Positions 55,551-64,000 of a stretch of 64,000 bases of DNA are shown piece by piece. Numbering within the stretch: position 1 is the first letter of the stretch; each line of letters starts with the position of its first letter. The notes under the pieces were generated by a model. It had not been told where the DNA came from and ran no database searches. It saw only the letters and a program-made list of their open reading frames with translations. The DNA lies in contig NZ_FOKF01000023.1 of the NCBI RefSeq assembly GCF_900111995.1, positions 1-64,000 of the forward strand. The letters are read 5' to 3'. The translations under genes were made by a program, and so were the position numbers. The DNA comes from Collimonas sp. OK607 (GTDB taxonomy: Bacteria; Pseudomonadota; Gammaproteobacteria; Burkholderiales; Burkholderiaceae_D).

Positions 55551-55563
55551 TCAATAGGCCCTA
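55297..55563. mobile_element. Nested inverted-repeat element (MITE-like)
   Basis: 267 bases bounded by perfect 28-base inverted repeats (55297-55324 and 55536-55563; left end TAGGGCCTATTGACCCATGA). Inside, TTCAAACCAAAACGTGCGCT (55330 onward) pairs over 23 bases with 55403-55425, and GCAGGGGCC/GGCCCCTGC (55368-55387) forms a third stem. No transposase is encoded; an 83-codon open frame spans it on the minus strand but looks incidental. The right end reaches into tsaD. It is probably a non-autonomous mobile or large structured repeat. No clear target duplication is visible. Confidence 0.7.
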
Positions 55564-56579
55564 AGCTCATCGAGCGGCCAGCGCGGCCGCACATTGAATC
55601 CATATGTACGTTGCGCCGCCTGCGGATTGATTTGTAGTCGCATCGCGCCGGCGAAGGCGATCATCGCCCCGTTGTCAGTACAAAACTCTAGTTCCGGGTA
55701 GTACACCCGGAAGCGCCGCTTTTCAGCCGCCGCATTAAGAGCGCTGCGCAATTGCTGGTTGGCGCCCACTCCGCCCGCAATTATCAGGCGTTTGAGACCG
55801 GTCTGCTTGAGGGCAGCCAGGCATTTGGCCAGCAACACCTCAACCAGCGCGTCCACAAAGGCACGTGCGATATTGGCTTTGTCCTGGTCGCAAATATTGG
55901 TCGTATGATTTTTGACTAGTGTCAGTACCGCTGTTTTGAGGCCGGAAAAACTGAAATCCAGATTTTTCGAATGTAGCATCGGCCGTGGCAGCTGATACAC
56001 CGATGGGTCGCCGAATTCAGCCAAACGTGAAATCGCGGGGCCACCGGGATAACCAAGACCTAACAGCTTGGCCGATTTATCGAACGCTTCGCCGGCGGCA
56101 TCGTCCAGTGTTTCCCCCAGCAAACTATATTGTCCGACGCCGTCGACCCGCATCAATTGCGTGTGACCACCGGACACCAGCAAGGCAACGAACGGAAATT
56201 TTGGCGGATCGCTAGCCAACAGGGGCGATAACAAATGCCCTTCCAGGTGATGCACGCCCAGCATGGGCTTATCCAGCGCCAGTCCGAGGCCGCAAGCAAC
56301 CGATGCGCCAACCAGCAGCGCACCGGCCAGGCCCGGTCCCTGGGTATAGGCGATGGCATCGATGTCGTGCCGCGCGATGCCGCTTTCGGCCAGCACTTGT
56401 TGCAACAGAGGGATCGCGCGCCGAATGTGGTCGCGCGAAGCCAGTTCCGGCACCACGCCGCCGTACTGCTCATGCATCGCTACTTGCGAATACAAGGCAT
56501 GCGACAGCAAGCCGCGCTCGGTATCGTAGAGCGCGAGGCCGGTTTCGTCACAGGAAGATTCAACGCCGAGAACAATCAT
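55551..56579 (-). CDS. tsaD: tRNA N6-adenosine threonylcarbamoyltransferase
   Basis: A 342-residue ASKHA-fold TsaD. The N-terminus [19 protein letters not shown] is diagnostic. The iron-binding histidines are in [10 protein letters not shown] near residue 109, and VSGGHTQLM and the [10 protein letters not shown] end motif are present. It makes t6A37 of ANN-decoding tRNAs with TsaB/C/E, which are elsewhere. The start at 56579 excludes an unconserved 53-residue extension. Its last codons (Ala-Tyr-stop) lie inside the terminal repeat of the adjoining element. Confidence 0.96.
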   Translation of the reverse strand: MIVLGVESSCDETGLALYDTERGLLSHALYSQVAMHEQYGGVVPELASRDHIRRAIPLLQQVLAESGIARHDIDAIAYTQGPGLAGALLVGASVACGLGLALDKPMLGVHHLEGHLLSPLLASDPPKFPFVALLVSGGHTQLMRVDGVGQYSLLGETLDDAAGEAFDKSAKLLGLGYPGGPAISRLAEFGDPSVYQLPRPMLHSKNLDFSFSGLKTAVLTLVKNHTTNICDQDKANIARAFVDALVEVLLAKCLAALKQTGLKRLIIAGGVGANQQLRSALNAAAEKRRFRVYYPELEFCTDNGAMIAFAGAMRLQINPQAAQRTYGFNVRPRWPLDELRAY

Positions 56580-56656
56580 GGGTGGGGCAAAATTTATACA
56601 ATGCCGCATTGTAAAGGAAAGCGCGGCCGACGCGCGATGCCATGCAAAGGCGTCGA

Positions 56657-56848
56657 TTAATCCTTGCCCAGTTGCTCCATCGCCTTGCGCATGAAAGCCA
56701 GTTGTTGCGAAAATCGGGTGCAAGCGGTGCAAGTCCACAGATGTATGCGGACCCGAATCCGGGTTAATGGCGACAAATTGCTATCCTGCGCCTGGGAAAG
56801 CAGGAATTGCGTATCGCGGCAGTGTGGGATCAAACGCTTATACGACAT
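56657..56848 (-). CDS. Zinc-finger anti-sigma-like small protein
   Basis: A 63-residue protein with [11 protein letters not shown], an H-x3-C-x2-C motif of the zf-HC2/ZAS type used by anti-sigma factors, and an N-terminal CRD. No membrane segment is present, so it would be a soluble sensor. It lies 131 bases after the ECF sigma gene on the same strand, the usual partner arrangement. Confidence 0.8.
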   Translation of the reverse strand: MSYKRLIPHCRDTQFLLSQAQDSNLSPLTRIRVRIHLWTCTACTRFSQQLAFMRKAMEQLGKD

Positions 56849-56979
56849 AAATTAGATATGACATAAAAATAAACTAACTGGCTTGGCAAACTTTTCGGTA
56901 TCCATGAATAGTCGCGCCACGGATGCAATCCTTACAATGAAATTCGCACTATCTTATATTGCTCACGAAGTCAGGCGGT

Positions 56980-57549
56980 TCAAGATTGCGTGCCGAACCA
57001 GTTCAATTGCAAGCATTCCCGCAGCCGGGCGCGTGCCCGGTACAGCAATACCCATGCATTCGCAGCGGTGATATCCAACTCTTTGCAAATCGCCTCGGTA
57101 TCCAGTTCCAGCCATTCCCGCATCATGAAAATGCGTCCGGTTTTGGCAGGCAATTTGTCGATGCACAGCTGCAAAATATCAAAAAACTCCTTGCGTTCCA
57201 GCGTCTGGTCTGGATTTCCCCAGCTGGGCGCTGCTTCCACGGCATGACCTGTCGATGTAAATAAAGCATCGATCATCTCAGCATCGCTACGTTCTCCGTC
57301 ATCGTCGATATTCAGTAGTTGTACCTCGCGCTTGCCCCGTCGCAGCTGGTCCAGCAATTTGTGCTTAAGGATGCCAATGACATAGGTTTTGAATGAGGAC
57401 TGCTGTTGAAAACGGTCCGGATGCTCAAGCACCGCGAGGATGGTTTCCGAGACGGCATCTTCGGCCAGTGCGTCATTGCGCAACTGCAGCGCGGCAAACC
57501 GCACTAGTTGCGGCCGCAATGTTTCAAGCTGGCTAGGATCGAATGCCAT
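56980..57549 (-). CDS. ECF-type RNA polymerase sigma factor
   Basis: A 189-residue sigma factor. Region 2 includes DALAEDAVSETILAVLEHP and FKTYVIGILKHKLLDQLRR. Region 4 includes LPAKTGRIFMMREWLELDTE and ITAANAWVLLYRARARL. A linker of about 45 acidic residues separates them. It is probably paired with the zinc-finger protein downstream. The signal (oxidative or envelope stress) is unknown. Confidence 0.92.
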   Translation of the reverse strand: MAFDPSQLETLRPQLVRFAALQLRNDALAEDAVSETILAVLEHPDRFQQQSSFKTYVIGILKHKLLDQLRRGKREVQLLNIDDDGERSDAEMIDALFTSTGHAVEAAPSWGNPDQTLERKEFFDILQLCIDKLPAKTGRIFMMREWLELDTEAICKELDITAANAWVLLYRARARLRECLQLNWFGTQS

Positions 57550-57718
57550 ATAAACCCGATAGGAGAAGCCAAGGAGAAGTCAAAACAAGCACCAATTGCC
57601 GGTCTCCCGACAGGCGACGATTTTACCTGATGGCCATAAACTCTGGCTGGTAAAGTAAAATCGCTACAAATATGCCCACCTTCATTCGTTGCTCGCAAAC
57701 CTCGATCGTTATCTATAC

Positions 57719-58735
57719 ATGAAAAATATTCCGCCCGCCGAACCGTTCCCCGCCGCCCGCTTCATCAAGGAAATCGGGCGCGGCAAGGACGGCGCGCGCA
57801 GCCTGTCACGCGACGATGCGCATGATTTATACACTGCCATGCTGGACGGTCGCGTCTCAGATCTGGAGCTGGGCGGGATCCTGTTGGCGATGCGCATCAA
57901 GGGCGAATCGGTAGAGGAAATCACCGGCTTTCTGGAAGCGGCGGAAGCATCATTTACGCAAATATCGCTCGTGGCCAATACCGATGCAGATGCAAACCCT
58001 GCAAGCACCTGGCAGTACGCACCGGTCGTCATCCCCAGCTACAACGGCGCGCGACACATGGCCAACCTGACCCCTTTGCTGGCGATGTTGCTGGCGCGTG
58101 AAGGCGTGCCGGTGCTGCTGCACGGCGTCTTGACAGATCCAGGCCGCGTCACCAGTGCCGAAGTTTTTCAAGCGCTGGGCCAGCCGATCTGCAACAGCAT
58201 CGAGCAGGCACAACAGTGTTTTGCCAAACACCTGCCAGCCTTCATGCCGATTGATGCACTGGCGCCGAAAATGGCAAGGCTACTCGCCATGCGGCGGATC
58301 CTCGGAGTCCGTAACTCAACCCACACGCTGGTCAAAATCATGCAACCGTTTGTGATTCCTGCCCTGCGCCTGAGTTCGTACACGCATCCCGAATATCTGA
58401 CAATGCTGACAGCCTATTTCACGACTACCGCTGCAGCTGAACGCGGAGATGTGTTTTTAATGCGCGGCACTGAAGGTGAAACGGTAGCCAATGCCAGGAA
58501 GGCGCAAAAAATCGACTGGTTACATGGCGGCGCCCAAACCACACTGGTAGAGAAACAAAACATCGCCGACGAGATCCCGCCCCTGCCTGAGCAGCGCGAC
58601 GCCGTCACAACCGCCAGCTGGATACAGCAGGCACTGGTGCAAAAAGAACTGATTCCGAAACCGATTGCCGAACAGGTCGAACAATGCCTGAGGGTTTCCC
58701 GCTCGCTACACATGCAATACAATAAGTCACGGTAA
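57719..58735 (+). CDS. ybiB: YbiB-type DNA-binding protein (TrpD2 family)
   Basis: A 338-residue protein with the anthranilate phosphoribosyltransferase fold. The N-terminal helical domain has ELGGILLAMRIKGESVEEI, and the C-terminal domain has LHGVLTDPGRVTSAEV and GVRNSTHTLVKIMQP. The glycine-rich PRPP loop of true TrpD is degenerate, as in YbiB, which binds nucleic acid. The start at 57719 gives the conserved N-terminus. Confidence 0.9.
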   Translation: MKNIPPAEPFPAARFIKEIGRGKDGARSLSRDDAHDLYTAMLDGRVSDLELGGILLAMRIKGESVEEITGFLEAAEASFTQISLVANTDADANPASTWQYAPVVIPSYNGARHMANLTPLLAMLLAREGVPVLLHGVLTDPGRVTSAEVFQALGQPICNSIEQAQQCFAKHLPAFMPIDALAPKMARLLAMRRILGVRNSTHTLVKIMQPFVIPALRLSSYTHPEYLTMLTAYFTTTAAAERGDVFLMRGTEGETVANARKAQKIDWLHGGAQTTLVEKQNIADEIPPLPEQRDAVTTASWIQQALVQKELIPKPIAEQVEQCLRVSRSLHMQYNKSR

Positions 58736-59066
58736 TCAACAAACAGTAATTCCTCAGGGGAACTAATTCTTTCAAGGAAGTACAAACACCGTAGATTGAC
58801 TATGCCAAGAGCAGATGCATGTACTATCTGGCAGTCGACCGCTTAAAGTGTTGCCGTTAAGCGTTTCATATTGTGTGTATTCTTAGGTTAAAGCTTAAAC
58901 AGATTCGATAGCGCAACGCAAATATAATCAAGCAAGGAGAGTGCGCCTGGCTGTTAAGCAAGTAAGCATTTATTCGTGTAATTCAGCAATATCCCCATTC
59001 ATCCGCCTATACGGCAACTTGTCCAGCAGTCGTACTTTGCTGCAAGACTAACTTTCTGGAGGATCC
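58736..59066. other. Intergenic region ybiB-antiporter
   Basis: 331 bases, A/T-rich in its first half. No gene, strong hairpin or clear promoter pair is seen. The last bases carry the strong GGAGGATCC ribosome site of the antiporter gene. Confidence 0.5.
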
Positions 59067-60275
59067 ATGGATTGGACTCTTCCGCCCTTTGCGCTAGCAC
59101 AGCCCATTCAATGGAATGCGCTGTTACTGTTCGGCAGCTTGCTGCTGTTCGGGCTGGTGGGCGGTCATATCGTAACGAAAAACCCTTGGTTCCCACGCAT
59201 CACCGGTTACTTGATCGTCGGCTTTTTGCTGGGTGTCGGCGGACTCGATTTGTTGTCCGGAGATGTACTCAAACTGGCGAATATTTTTGCCGACATGGCG
59301 ATGGCGCTGGTGGTATATCAACTGGGACGCTATGTCGATATCGGCTGGCTGCGCCGGGAAAAATGGTTGTTGGCGACGGTCGTCCTGAGCGCCGTATTGT
59401 GTTTTGCGTTCGTCAGCGGCGCATTGATCTGGTTTGGCACTTCCAAGGTATTGGCGTTGCTGGGCGGCGTGCTGGCCATCGCCACCGCGCCGGCGGTAGT
59501 CATGGTGGTAGTGCGCGACCTCAAGGCGGAAGGCCAGGTGACGCGTCGCCTCGCCGCCATGACGGCGTTGAATAATTTTGTCGCGCTGCTGGCCGCCTAT
59601 GCGTTGCTGCCGGTTGTCGCCCATGAAAGCGCTACCCCGTTCGGTACGTTGCTGGCGCATACTTTTTATTCACTGGGCGGCTCGCTGATATTGGCGTATC
59701 TGACTTATCGCCTGATGATCCCGCTGGCGCGCTTGCTTGGACGCCAGCCGAGCCGCCAGTTCGTACTGGTGATCGCCGTCATCACACTGGCGATTGGCGC
59801 CGCGCATGCACTGCAATTGCCGATATTGCTGACCATGCTGATCTTCGCCATCATGTCGAAGAACCTTGATCATCAGTATGATCTGATGGAGCTTGAGTTT
59901 GGCGTCGCCAATGAATTGTTCATCGTGATGCTGTTTATCACGATAGGCGCTTCGATCCGCTTGTCCGATCTGTCGATGGTAGGCGCCTCGGTTGCAGTAC
60001 TCATCGCAGCGCGCTTTCTCGCCATGGCTTGCGGGGTCTTTGCGTTTGCCCATTTTGCCAAGATGAAATGGAAGCAGGCGGCGCTCATTACCTTGGGAAC
60101 GTTACCCATGACCGAGGCTGGACTGGGATTAATGCAAACGACTGCCTATCTCTATCCAACCACCACAGCAGATGTCTTGCCGTTGCTGGCCGGCTGCCTG
60201 ATTGTGCTGGAGTTGCTGGGGCCGATAGCGACCCAGTTTGCCTTGATCAAATCTGGAGAAAGCGGGCGCGAATGA
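59067..60275 (+). CDS. CPA2-family cation:proton antiporter (Kef/NapA-like)
   Basis: A 402-residue inner-membrane protein with about 12 helices. RITGYLIVGFLLGVGGLDLL near residue 40 is the typical start, and helix 5 region ATAPAVVMVVVRDLKAEGQV is present. It has no C-terminal RCK/TrkA-N domain. GGAGG gives a strong start. Its stop overlaps the ybdK start. It exchanges K+ or Na+ for H+; the ion is unknown. Confidence 0.9.
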   Translation: MDWTLPPFALAQPIQWNALLLFGSLLLFGLVGGHIVTKNPWFPRITGYLIVGFLLGVGGLDLLSGDVLKLANIFADMAMALVVYQLGRYVDIGWLRREKWLLATVVLSAVLCFAFVSGALIWFGTSKVLALLGGVLAIATAPAVVMVVVRDLKAEGQVTRRLAAMTALNNFVALLAAYALLPVVAHESATPFGTLLAHTFYSLGGSLILAYLTYRLMIPLARLLGRQPSRQFVLVIAVITLAIGAAHALQLPILLTMLIFAIMSKNLDHQYDLMELEFGVANELFIVMLFITIGASIRLSDLSMVGASVAVLIAARFLAMACGVFAFAHFAKMKWKQAALITLGTLPMTEAGLGLMQTTAYLYPTTTADVLPLLAGCLIVLELLGPIATQFALIKSGESGRE

Positions 60276-61489
60276 TGGATAAGGCCATGAATGAAAATAC
60301 CAAAGGCGGCGCCGCAGGCGGAGAAACTCAATCCGCAGCAGCTGGCCTGCCTTTCACCAGTTCCAGCCCGTTCACGATGGGAATCGAACTTGAATTGCAG
60401 CTGGTCAACCGCCGCAACTACAACCTCGCCAGCGACGCCGTTGACCTGCTGACCTGGATCGAGCCGCGCGACTTGCAAAAACAGATCAAGCTGGAAATGA
60501 CGCAGGGCATGATCGAGCTGAATTCAGACGTTCACACCCGGGTCGACCATCTGGTCGAGGAACTGAAAGGTTTGCGCGCTGCGCTGAACCGGGGCGCGCA
60601 CTATCTGAATATCGACGTCTCCGGCGGCGGTGCGCATCCATTCCAGCATTGGAACGAACAACGGATTACACCTAGTGAACGCTTCCATCATCTGCATGAA
60701 AAATACGGTTATCTGGCAAAGACGTTTACCGTCTTCGGCCAGCATATCCACATCGGCGTGCCAAACGGCGACGACGCGCTCTACCTGACGCATGCGTTTT
60801 CGCGTTTCGTGCCGCATTTCATTGCGCTCTCGGCCGCCTCGCCGTTTTATCAAGGTGCCGATACCAAATTCGAATCATCGCGCAGTAACGTGGTGCGCGC
60901 ATTCCCGCTGTCGGGAACCGCGCCGACACTGACCCGATGGACCGATTTTGAATCGTATTACGATGAATTGCTGCGCATGGGAATCATCGGCAGCATGAAG
61001 GATTTCTACTGGGATATCCGGCCCAAACCGGAATACGGCACGGTTGAAATCCGCGTTTGCGACACGCCGTTGACGATCGAGCACGCAGCACACCTGGGAT
61101 GCTATGCGCAATTGCTGGCACGCTGGATTTTGACGGAACGGCCATTTGTCATCACTAACGATTTTTATCTGCTGTATCAATACAATCGCTTCGAAGCCAG
61201 CCGTTACGGCCTGAACGGCTCCATGGCGTTGCATGGCAACAACCCGGCCGACTCGTCGAAATTACCGATCTACCAGCATCTGCTAGACCATCTGCAGGAC
61301 TTGCAGCAGTATACTCAGAACGAAGCGGAGCAACTGACCATAAAGCGCCTGCGCCACATGGCGGAAGACCGTCTCAGTGACGCCAGCTGGCTCAGACAAA
61401 CATTTACCCAGCGCGGCTCTCTCAACGACATGATGCGGCTGTCGTCCGAACTATGGATGGGGCAAGAGCCGCCACCGTATTTCCAGTAA
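60272..61489 (+). CDS. YbdK-type carboxylate-amine ligase (GCS2 family)
   Basis: A 405-residue GCS2-family ligase. TMGIELELQLVNR near residue 36 has the metal-binding glutamates, and FGQHIHIGVPN and VEIRVCDTPLT follow. Members form gamma-glutamyl amides, weakly gamma-glutamylcysteine. The first of two adjacent ATGs overlaps the antiporter stop, so the two are coupled, and GGAGAAAG lies upstream. Confidence 0.92.
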   Translation: MMDKAMNENTKGGAAGGETQSAAAGLPFTSSSPFTMGIELELQLVNRRNYNLASDAVDLLTWIEPRDLQKQIKLEMTQGMIELNSDVHTRVDHLVEELKGLRAALNRGAHYLNIDVSGGGAHPFQHWNEQRITPSERFHHLHEKYGYLAKTFTVFGQHIHIGVPNGDDALYLTHAFSRFVPHFIALSAASPFYQGADTKFESSRSNVVRAFPLSGTAPTLTRWTDFESYYDELLRMGIIGSMKDFYWDIRPKPEYGTVEIRVCDTPLTIEHAAHLGCYAQLLARWILTERPFVITNDFYLLYQYNRFEASRYGLNGSMALHGNNPADSSKLPIYQHLLDHLQDLQQYTQNEAEQLTIKRLRHMAEDRLSDASWLRQTFTQRGSLNDMMRLSSELWMGQEPPPYFQ

Positions 61490-61521
61490 CGTGGCTCTAA
61501 ATATCATTTCAACAATAATCA

Positions 61522-62718
61522 ATGCAAAAACAATTTGATGTCGCCGTCATCGGCGCCGGCGCTGCGGGCATGATGTGTGCTGCAGTAGCCGGGCAACGCG
61601 GGAAAAAAGTCGTCCTTATCGATCACGCCACCAAACTGGCGGAAAAAATCCGTATCTCGGGCGGCGGCCGTTGCAATTTCACTAACATCAACGCAGGACC
61701 GCAGAATTTCCTGTCGCAGAACCCGCATTTTTGCAAAAGTGCCCTGTCGCGCTACACGCCGCAAGATTTCCTTAGCTTGATGAAACGCCATCGGATTGGC
61801 TATCACGAGAAGCACAAAGGGCAATTGTTTTGTGACGACTCGTCGGAACAAGTGATCGCCATGCTGAAAGCCGAGTGCGATCTGGGCAACGTCAGCTGGC
61901 GCATGCCTTGCAGCGTTGCCAATGTGGGTAAGAGCGGCGATCTGTTCAGGATAGACAGCAGCGCCGGAGAAATACTTGCGAGCAATGTCGTCATCGCAAC
62001 CGGCGGCTTGTCCATACCAAAAATTGGCGCCACCGACTTCGCCTATCGCATCGCGCGTCAATTTGATTTGGGCGTGATAGAACCTCAACCCGGCCTGGTA
62101 CCCCTGACCTTTGATGCAGCAGCCTGGCAGCCATTTTTGCCGCTGGCCGGCATTGCCTTGCCGGTTGAAGTCGAAACCGGCGACAAAAAAAAACGCGGCG
62201 AATTCAAGGAAGACCTCCTGTTCACGCATCGCGGACTATCAGGGCCGGCGATCCTGCAGATTTCCAGCTTTTGGAAGGCTGGTACCCCCCTGTCATTGAA
62301 TCTCCTGCCTGAAATCGACGTCGTCAGCACGTTAATTGAAGGTAAAACCTCGGTTAAAAAAAATCTTGGCAACGTCTTCGCACAATGGCTGCCGACACGG
62401 CTGGCGCACGGCATCATCGAGGCCAACAAGCTGGATCCGGCAGCGCGCCTGGCAGACATGCCAGACCGCCAGCTGCGAAATTTAGGGGATGCAATCAATC
62501 GCTGGACCATCTTGCCCAGCGGCTCTGAAGGATATCGCAAAGCTGAAGTCACCTTGGGCGGGATCGATACCAGGGAACTATCACAGCAGAGCATGATGTC
62601 CAAGCAGGTAAATGGCTTGTATTTTATTGGCGAGTCGGTGGACGTCACCGGGTGGCTGGGCGGCTACAACTTTCAGTGGGCCTGGGCCTCGGGTACTGCA
62701 GCAGGGCTGGCAATTTGA
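61522..62718 (+). CDS. YhiN/HI0933-family FAD-dependent oxidoreductase
   Basis: A 398-residue flavoprotein. VIGAGAAGMMCAAVAGQRG starts the FAD domain, and RISGGGRCNFTN is the HI0933 hallmark. The C-terminus has GLYFIGESVDVTGWLGGYN with the second FAD motif. The reaction is not established. It lies 32 bases after ybdK and could be cotranscribed. Confidence 0.92.
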   Translation: MQKQFDVAVIGAGAAGMMCAAVAGQRGKKVVLIDHATKLAEKIRISGGGRCNFTNINAGPQNFLSQNPHFCKSALSRYTPQDFLSLMKRHRIGYHEKHKGQLFCDDSSEQVIAMLKAECDLGNVSWRMPCSVANVGKSGDLFRIDSSAGEILASNVVIATGGLSIPKIGATDFAYRIARQFDLGVIEPQPGLVPLTFDAAAWQPFLPLAGIALPVEVETGDKKKRGEFKEDLLFTHRGLSGPAILQISSFWKAGTPLSLNLLPEIDVVSTLIEGKTSVKKNLGNVFAQWLPTRLAHGIIEANKLDPAARLADMPDRQLRNLGDAINRWTILPSGSEGYRKAEVTLGGIDTRELSQQSMMSKQVNGLYFIGESVDVTGWLGGYNFQWAWASGTAAGLAI

Positions 62719-62810
62719 CCATAAAAATGGACATCTATTGCCTTGCAAGCAGTAAAATCACGCTACAAAACAATACAATCAATAAAATCTATTAGAAATA
62801 TTACTTTCCC

Positions 62811-63689
62811 ATGCCCAATAATTTTTCACACAGTACTGACGCAACACAACTCGAAGATAACGAACTGATTGATCTGGCCGCAATATTAGGCAGCTTCAAA
62901 CGCCATTGGCTGGTTTTGCTGGCGTGCATTATCATCGCCCTGATAGTTGCAATCGCACTCAAATTCGCCTTGCCGCCCCAATGGCAGGCATCAGCAACCA
63001 TACAAATTGGTCAATTGCCAGTCAATCCAACGACTTTGATCGAACCTACGGCACAAGCTGCCGAGCGCTTCAAGCAGCGCCAACTGCAAGATCAGGCATT
63101 GACTGCGATCGGCCTCCCTTTAAATGAGGACAGCGACGACCGTACCCGCCTTTTTCGCAAGACACTTAAAGCCACTCCTGGAAAAAACACCGATTTCGTA
63201 GATATCAACGTTGCCGGCCTTTCCCAGGCAGACGCCAAAAACAACTTGAACGCAGCGGTACAAGCGCTGGTCAGCGTACATAATGTGCGCTTAGCGCCAA
63301 TGGTGAAAAACCTGAACGACCGCCTTGAAGCCAATACGCGCGACATGCTGCAGGCAACAACCGAGAAAGGCCGCATGGAAGCCAATCTCAAGAATGCAAC
63401 AAGTTCCGCTGCCGGAGCCAGATTTGAACCAAGCGTAGTAGCCATTAATGTGCTGGCAAAACAGGACGACTTGATACGCGCCCTAACAAATGAACAAGCC
63501 GCCCTGGTGGATCTACGCACGAAAACTGACAGTTTCCCGACCGTGTTAGTGGACGCTATTTTTGTGCCGGTAAAACCTTACTTCCCAAAACTCTCGATAT
63601 TTCTCGCGATTGGACTGATTCTCGGCGCTGTAGTAGGCGGTGCAATAGCCCTCTTTCTAGATCGCAATCGTCCCAAAACATCGCCATAA
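62811..63689 (+). CDS. Wzz-family chain-length determinant-like protein
   Basis: A 292-residue polysaccharide co-polymerase-like protein. Helix 1 (about residues 34-54) and helix 2 (about 258-280, FLAIGLILGAVVGGAIALFL) bracket a periplasmic domain with a coiled helix. A Pro/Gly-type motif precedes helix 2. No polymerase, flippase or O-antigen genes are near, so its substrate is unknown. Confidence 0.85.
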   Translation: MPNNFSHSTDATQLEDNELIDLAAILGSFKRHWLVLLACIIIALIVAIALKFALPPQWQASATIQIGQLPVNPTTLIEPTAQAAERFKQRQLQDQALTAIGLPLNEDSDDRTRLFRKTLKATPGKNTDFVDINVAGLSQADAKNNLNAAVQALVSVHNVRLAPMVKNLNDRLEANTRDMLQATTEKGRMEANLKNATSSAAGARFEPSVVAINVLAKQDDLIRALTNEQAALVDLRTKTDSFPTVLVDAIFVPVKPYFPKLSIFLAIGLILGAVVGGAIALFLDRNRPKTSP

Positions 63690-63746
63690 GCGCCACAAAC
63701 GATGTTGCAAAATAAGCGGCAAGATTAAAACATTGCGGGATAAGAC

Positions 63747-63775
63747 TTCCATTTATTGGTTTTCCCCGCTATAAT
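63747..63775 (+). promoter_or_regulatory. Candidate promoter of rpsU
   Basis: A perfect TATAAT (63770-63775) lies 38 bases before the rpsU start, with a weak TTCCAT at -35 spacing of 17 bases. Leader about 30 bases. Confidence 0.5.
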
Positions 63776-63812
63776 CTCGTTCTTCCCTACACAAACATTG
63801 GTTTGAATTTAC

Positions 63813-64000
63813 ATGACCACAATTCGTCTTAAAGAAAATGAGCCCTTCGAAGTTGCGATGCGTCGCTTCAAGCGCACTATTGAAAAAACAGGTCTGCTGA
63901 CTGAGTTGCGTGCACGTGAATTTTACGAAAAGCCAACTGCAGAGCGCAAGCGCAAGCTGGCAGCTGCTGTAAAACGTCATTACAAACGCATTCGCAGCCA
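63813..64000 (+). CDS. rpsU: 30S ribosomal protein S21 (cut by window end)
   Basis: 62 codons are present from the ATG at 63813; the 3' end lies beyond the window. The sequence begins [20 protein letters not shown] and continues with the basic [19 protein letters not shown] segment of bS21. Expected full length is about 70 residues, so only the last few are missing. It binds 16S rRNA near the anti-Shine-Dalgarno. Confidence 0.97.
   Translation, partial: MTTIRLKENEPFEVAMRRFKRTIEKTGLLTELRAREFYEKPTAERKRKLAAAVKRHYKRIRS

Noticed and set aside
1-64000. CRISPR arrays, rRNA genes, prophage or intact insertion sequences
   Set aside because: No regularly spaced direct repeats, rRNA-like sequence, integrase or transposase gene was seen.

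Overview
The window looks like a chromosomal segment of a betaproteobacterium of the order Burkholderiales, most likely family Oxalobacteraceae (Collimonas/Herbaspirillum-like). This rests on recognisable protein families, housekeeping gene order (yebC-purD, hemF-nadD-rsfS-rlmH-maf-rng) and moderate GC content. The genus is an inference. There is no prophage, plasmid, CRISPR array or intact insertion sequence. Most genes are housekeeping genes, but several accessory blocks are worth attention.

Layout. (1) 157-9585: a polyol catabolic locus with a divergent SorC-type regulator, a binding-protein-dependent ABC transporter, a HAD phosphatase, a mannitol/arabitol-type dehydrogenase and xylulokinase. 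It is set up to import a polyol, oxidise it to a ketose and phosphorylate D-xylulose. (2) 9658-14618: tRNA-Thr(CGU), a small membrane protein, an overlapping hydrolase/M14 peptidase pair, a PhzF-like protein, and an Old Yellow Enzyme divergent from a MerR regulator. (3) 14889-22579: a minus-strand run with a GntR regulator, an AprA-like flavoprotein, an AprB-like 2[4Fe-4S] ferredoxin, a sulfonate/taurine-type ABC transporter, a HEAT-repeat protein, a DUF971 protein and a MazG-like pyrophosphohydrolase. This is the best candidate for an undescribed redox/uptake system. (4) 22899-26138: a membrane diguanylate cyclase and small proteins. (5) 26297-35178: fbp, pepN, a DUF4136 lipoprotein, qor, an EamA transporter and a HerA-like ATPase. 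(6) 35304-42407: yebC, purD, hemF, nadD, rsfS, rlmH, maf and rng, all on the plus strand. (7) 42415-47543: three glycosyltransferases and msbA, for lipopolysaccharide core assembly and lipid A flipping. (8) 47680-58735: dnaE, trhO, gluQ, a DEAD-box helicase, tsaD, an ECF sigma factor with a zinc-finger protein, and ybiB. (9) 59067-64000: a CPA2 antiporter overlapping a YbdK-type ligase, a YhiN-type flavoprotein, a Wzz-like protein, and rpsU, which is cut by the window end.

Repeats and structured DNA. REP-like palindromes lie at 101-150 and 14644-14709 with an identical core in opposite orientation. A relative lies at 14783-14850. A second family built on GTAGGGTGGGC lies at 2836-2862 and 37333-37423. 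A compact element at 55297-55563 has perfect 28-bp terminal inverted repeats with further inverted repeats nested inside, and it supplies the last codons of tsaD. Short phased tandem repeats precede pepN (5 x 13 bp) and gluQ (3 x 11 bp).

All functional calls come from reading motifs and gene order. No database search was run, so family membership is most secure where catalytic motifs are named. Statements about substrates, especially for the AprAB-like system, are inference.
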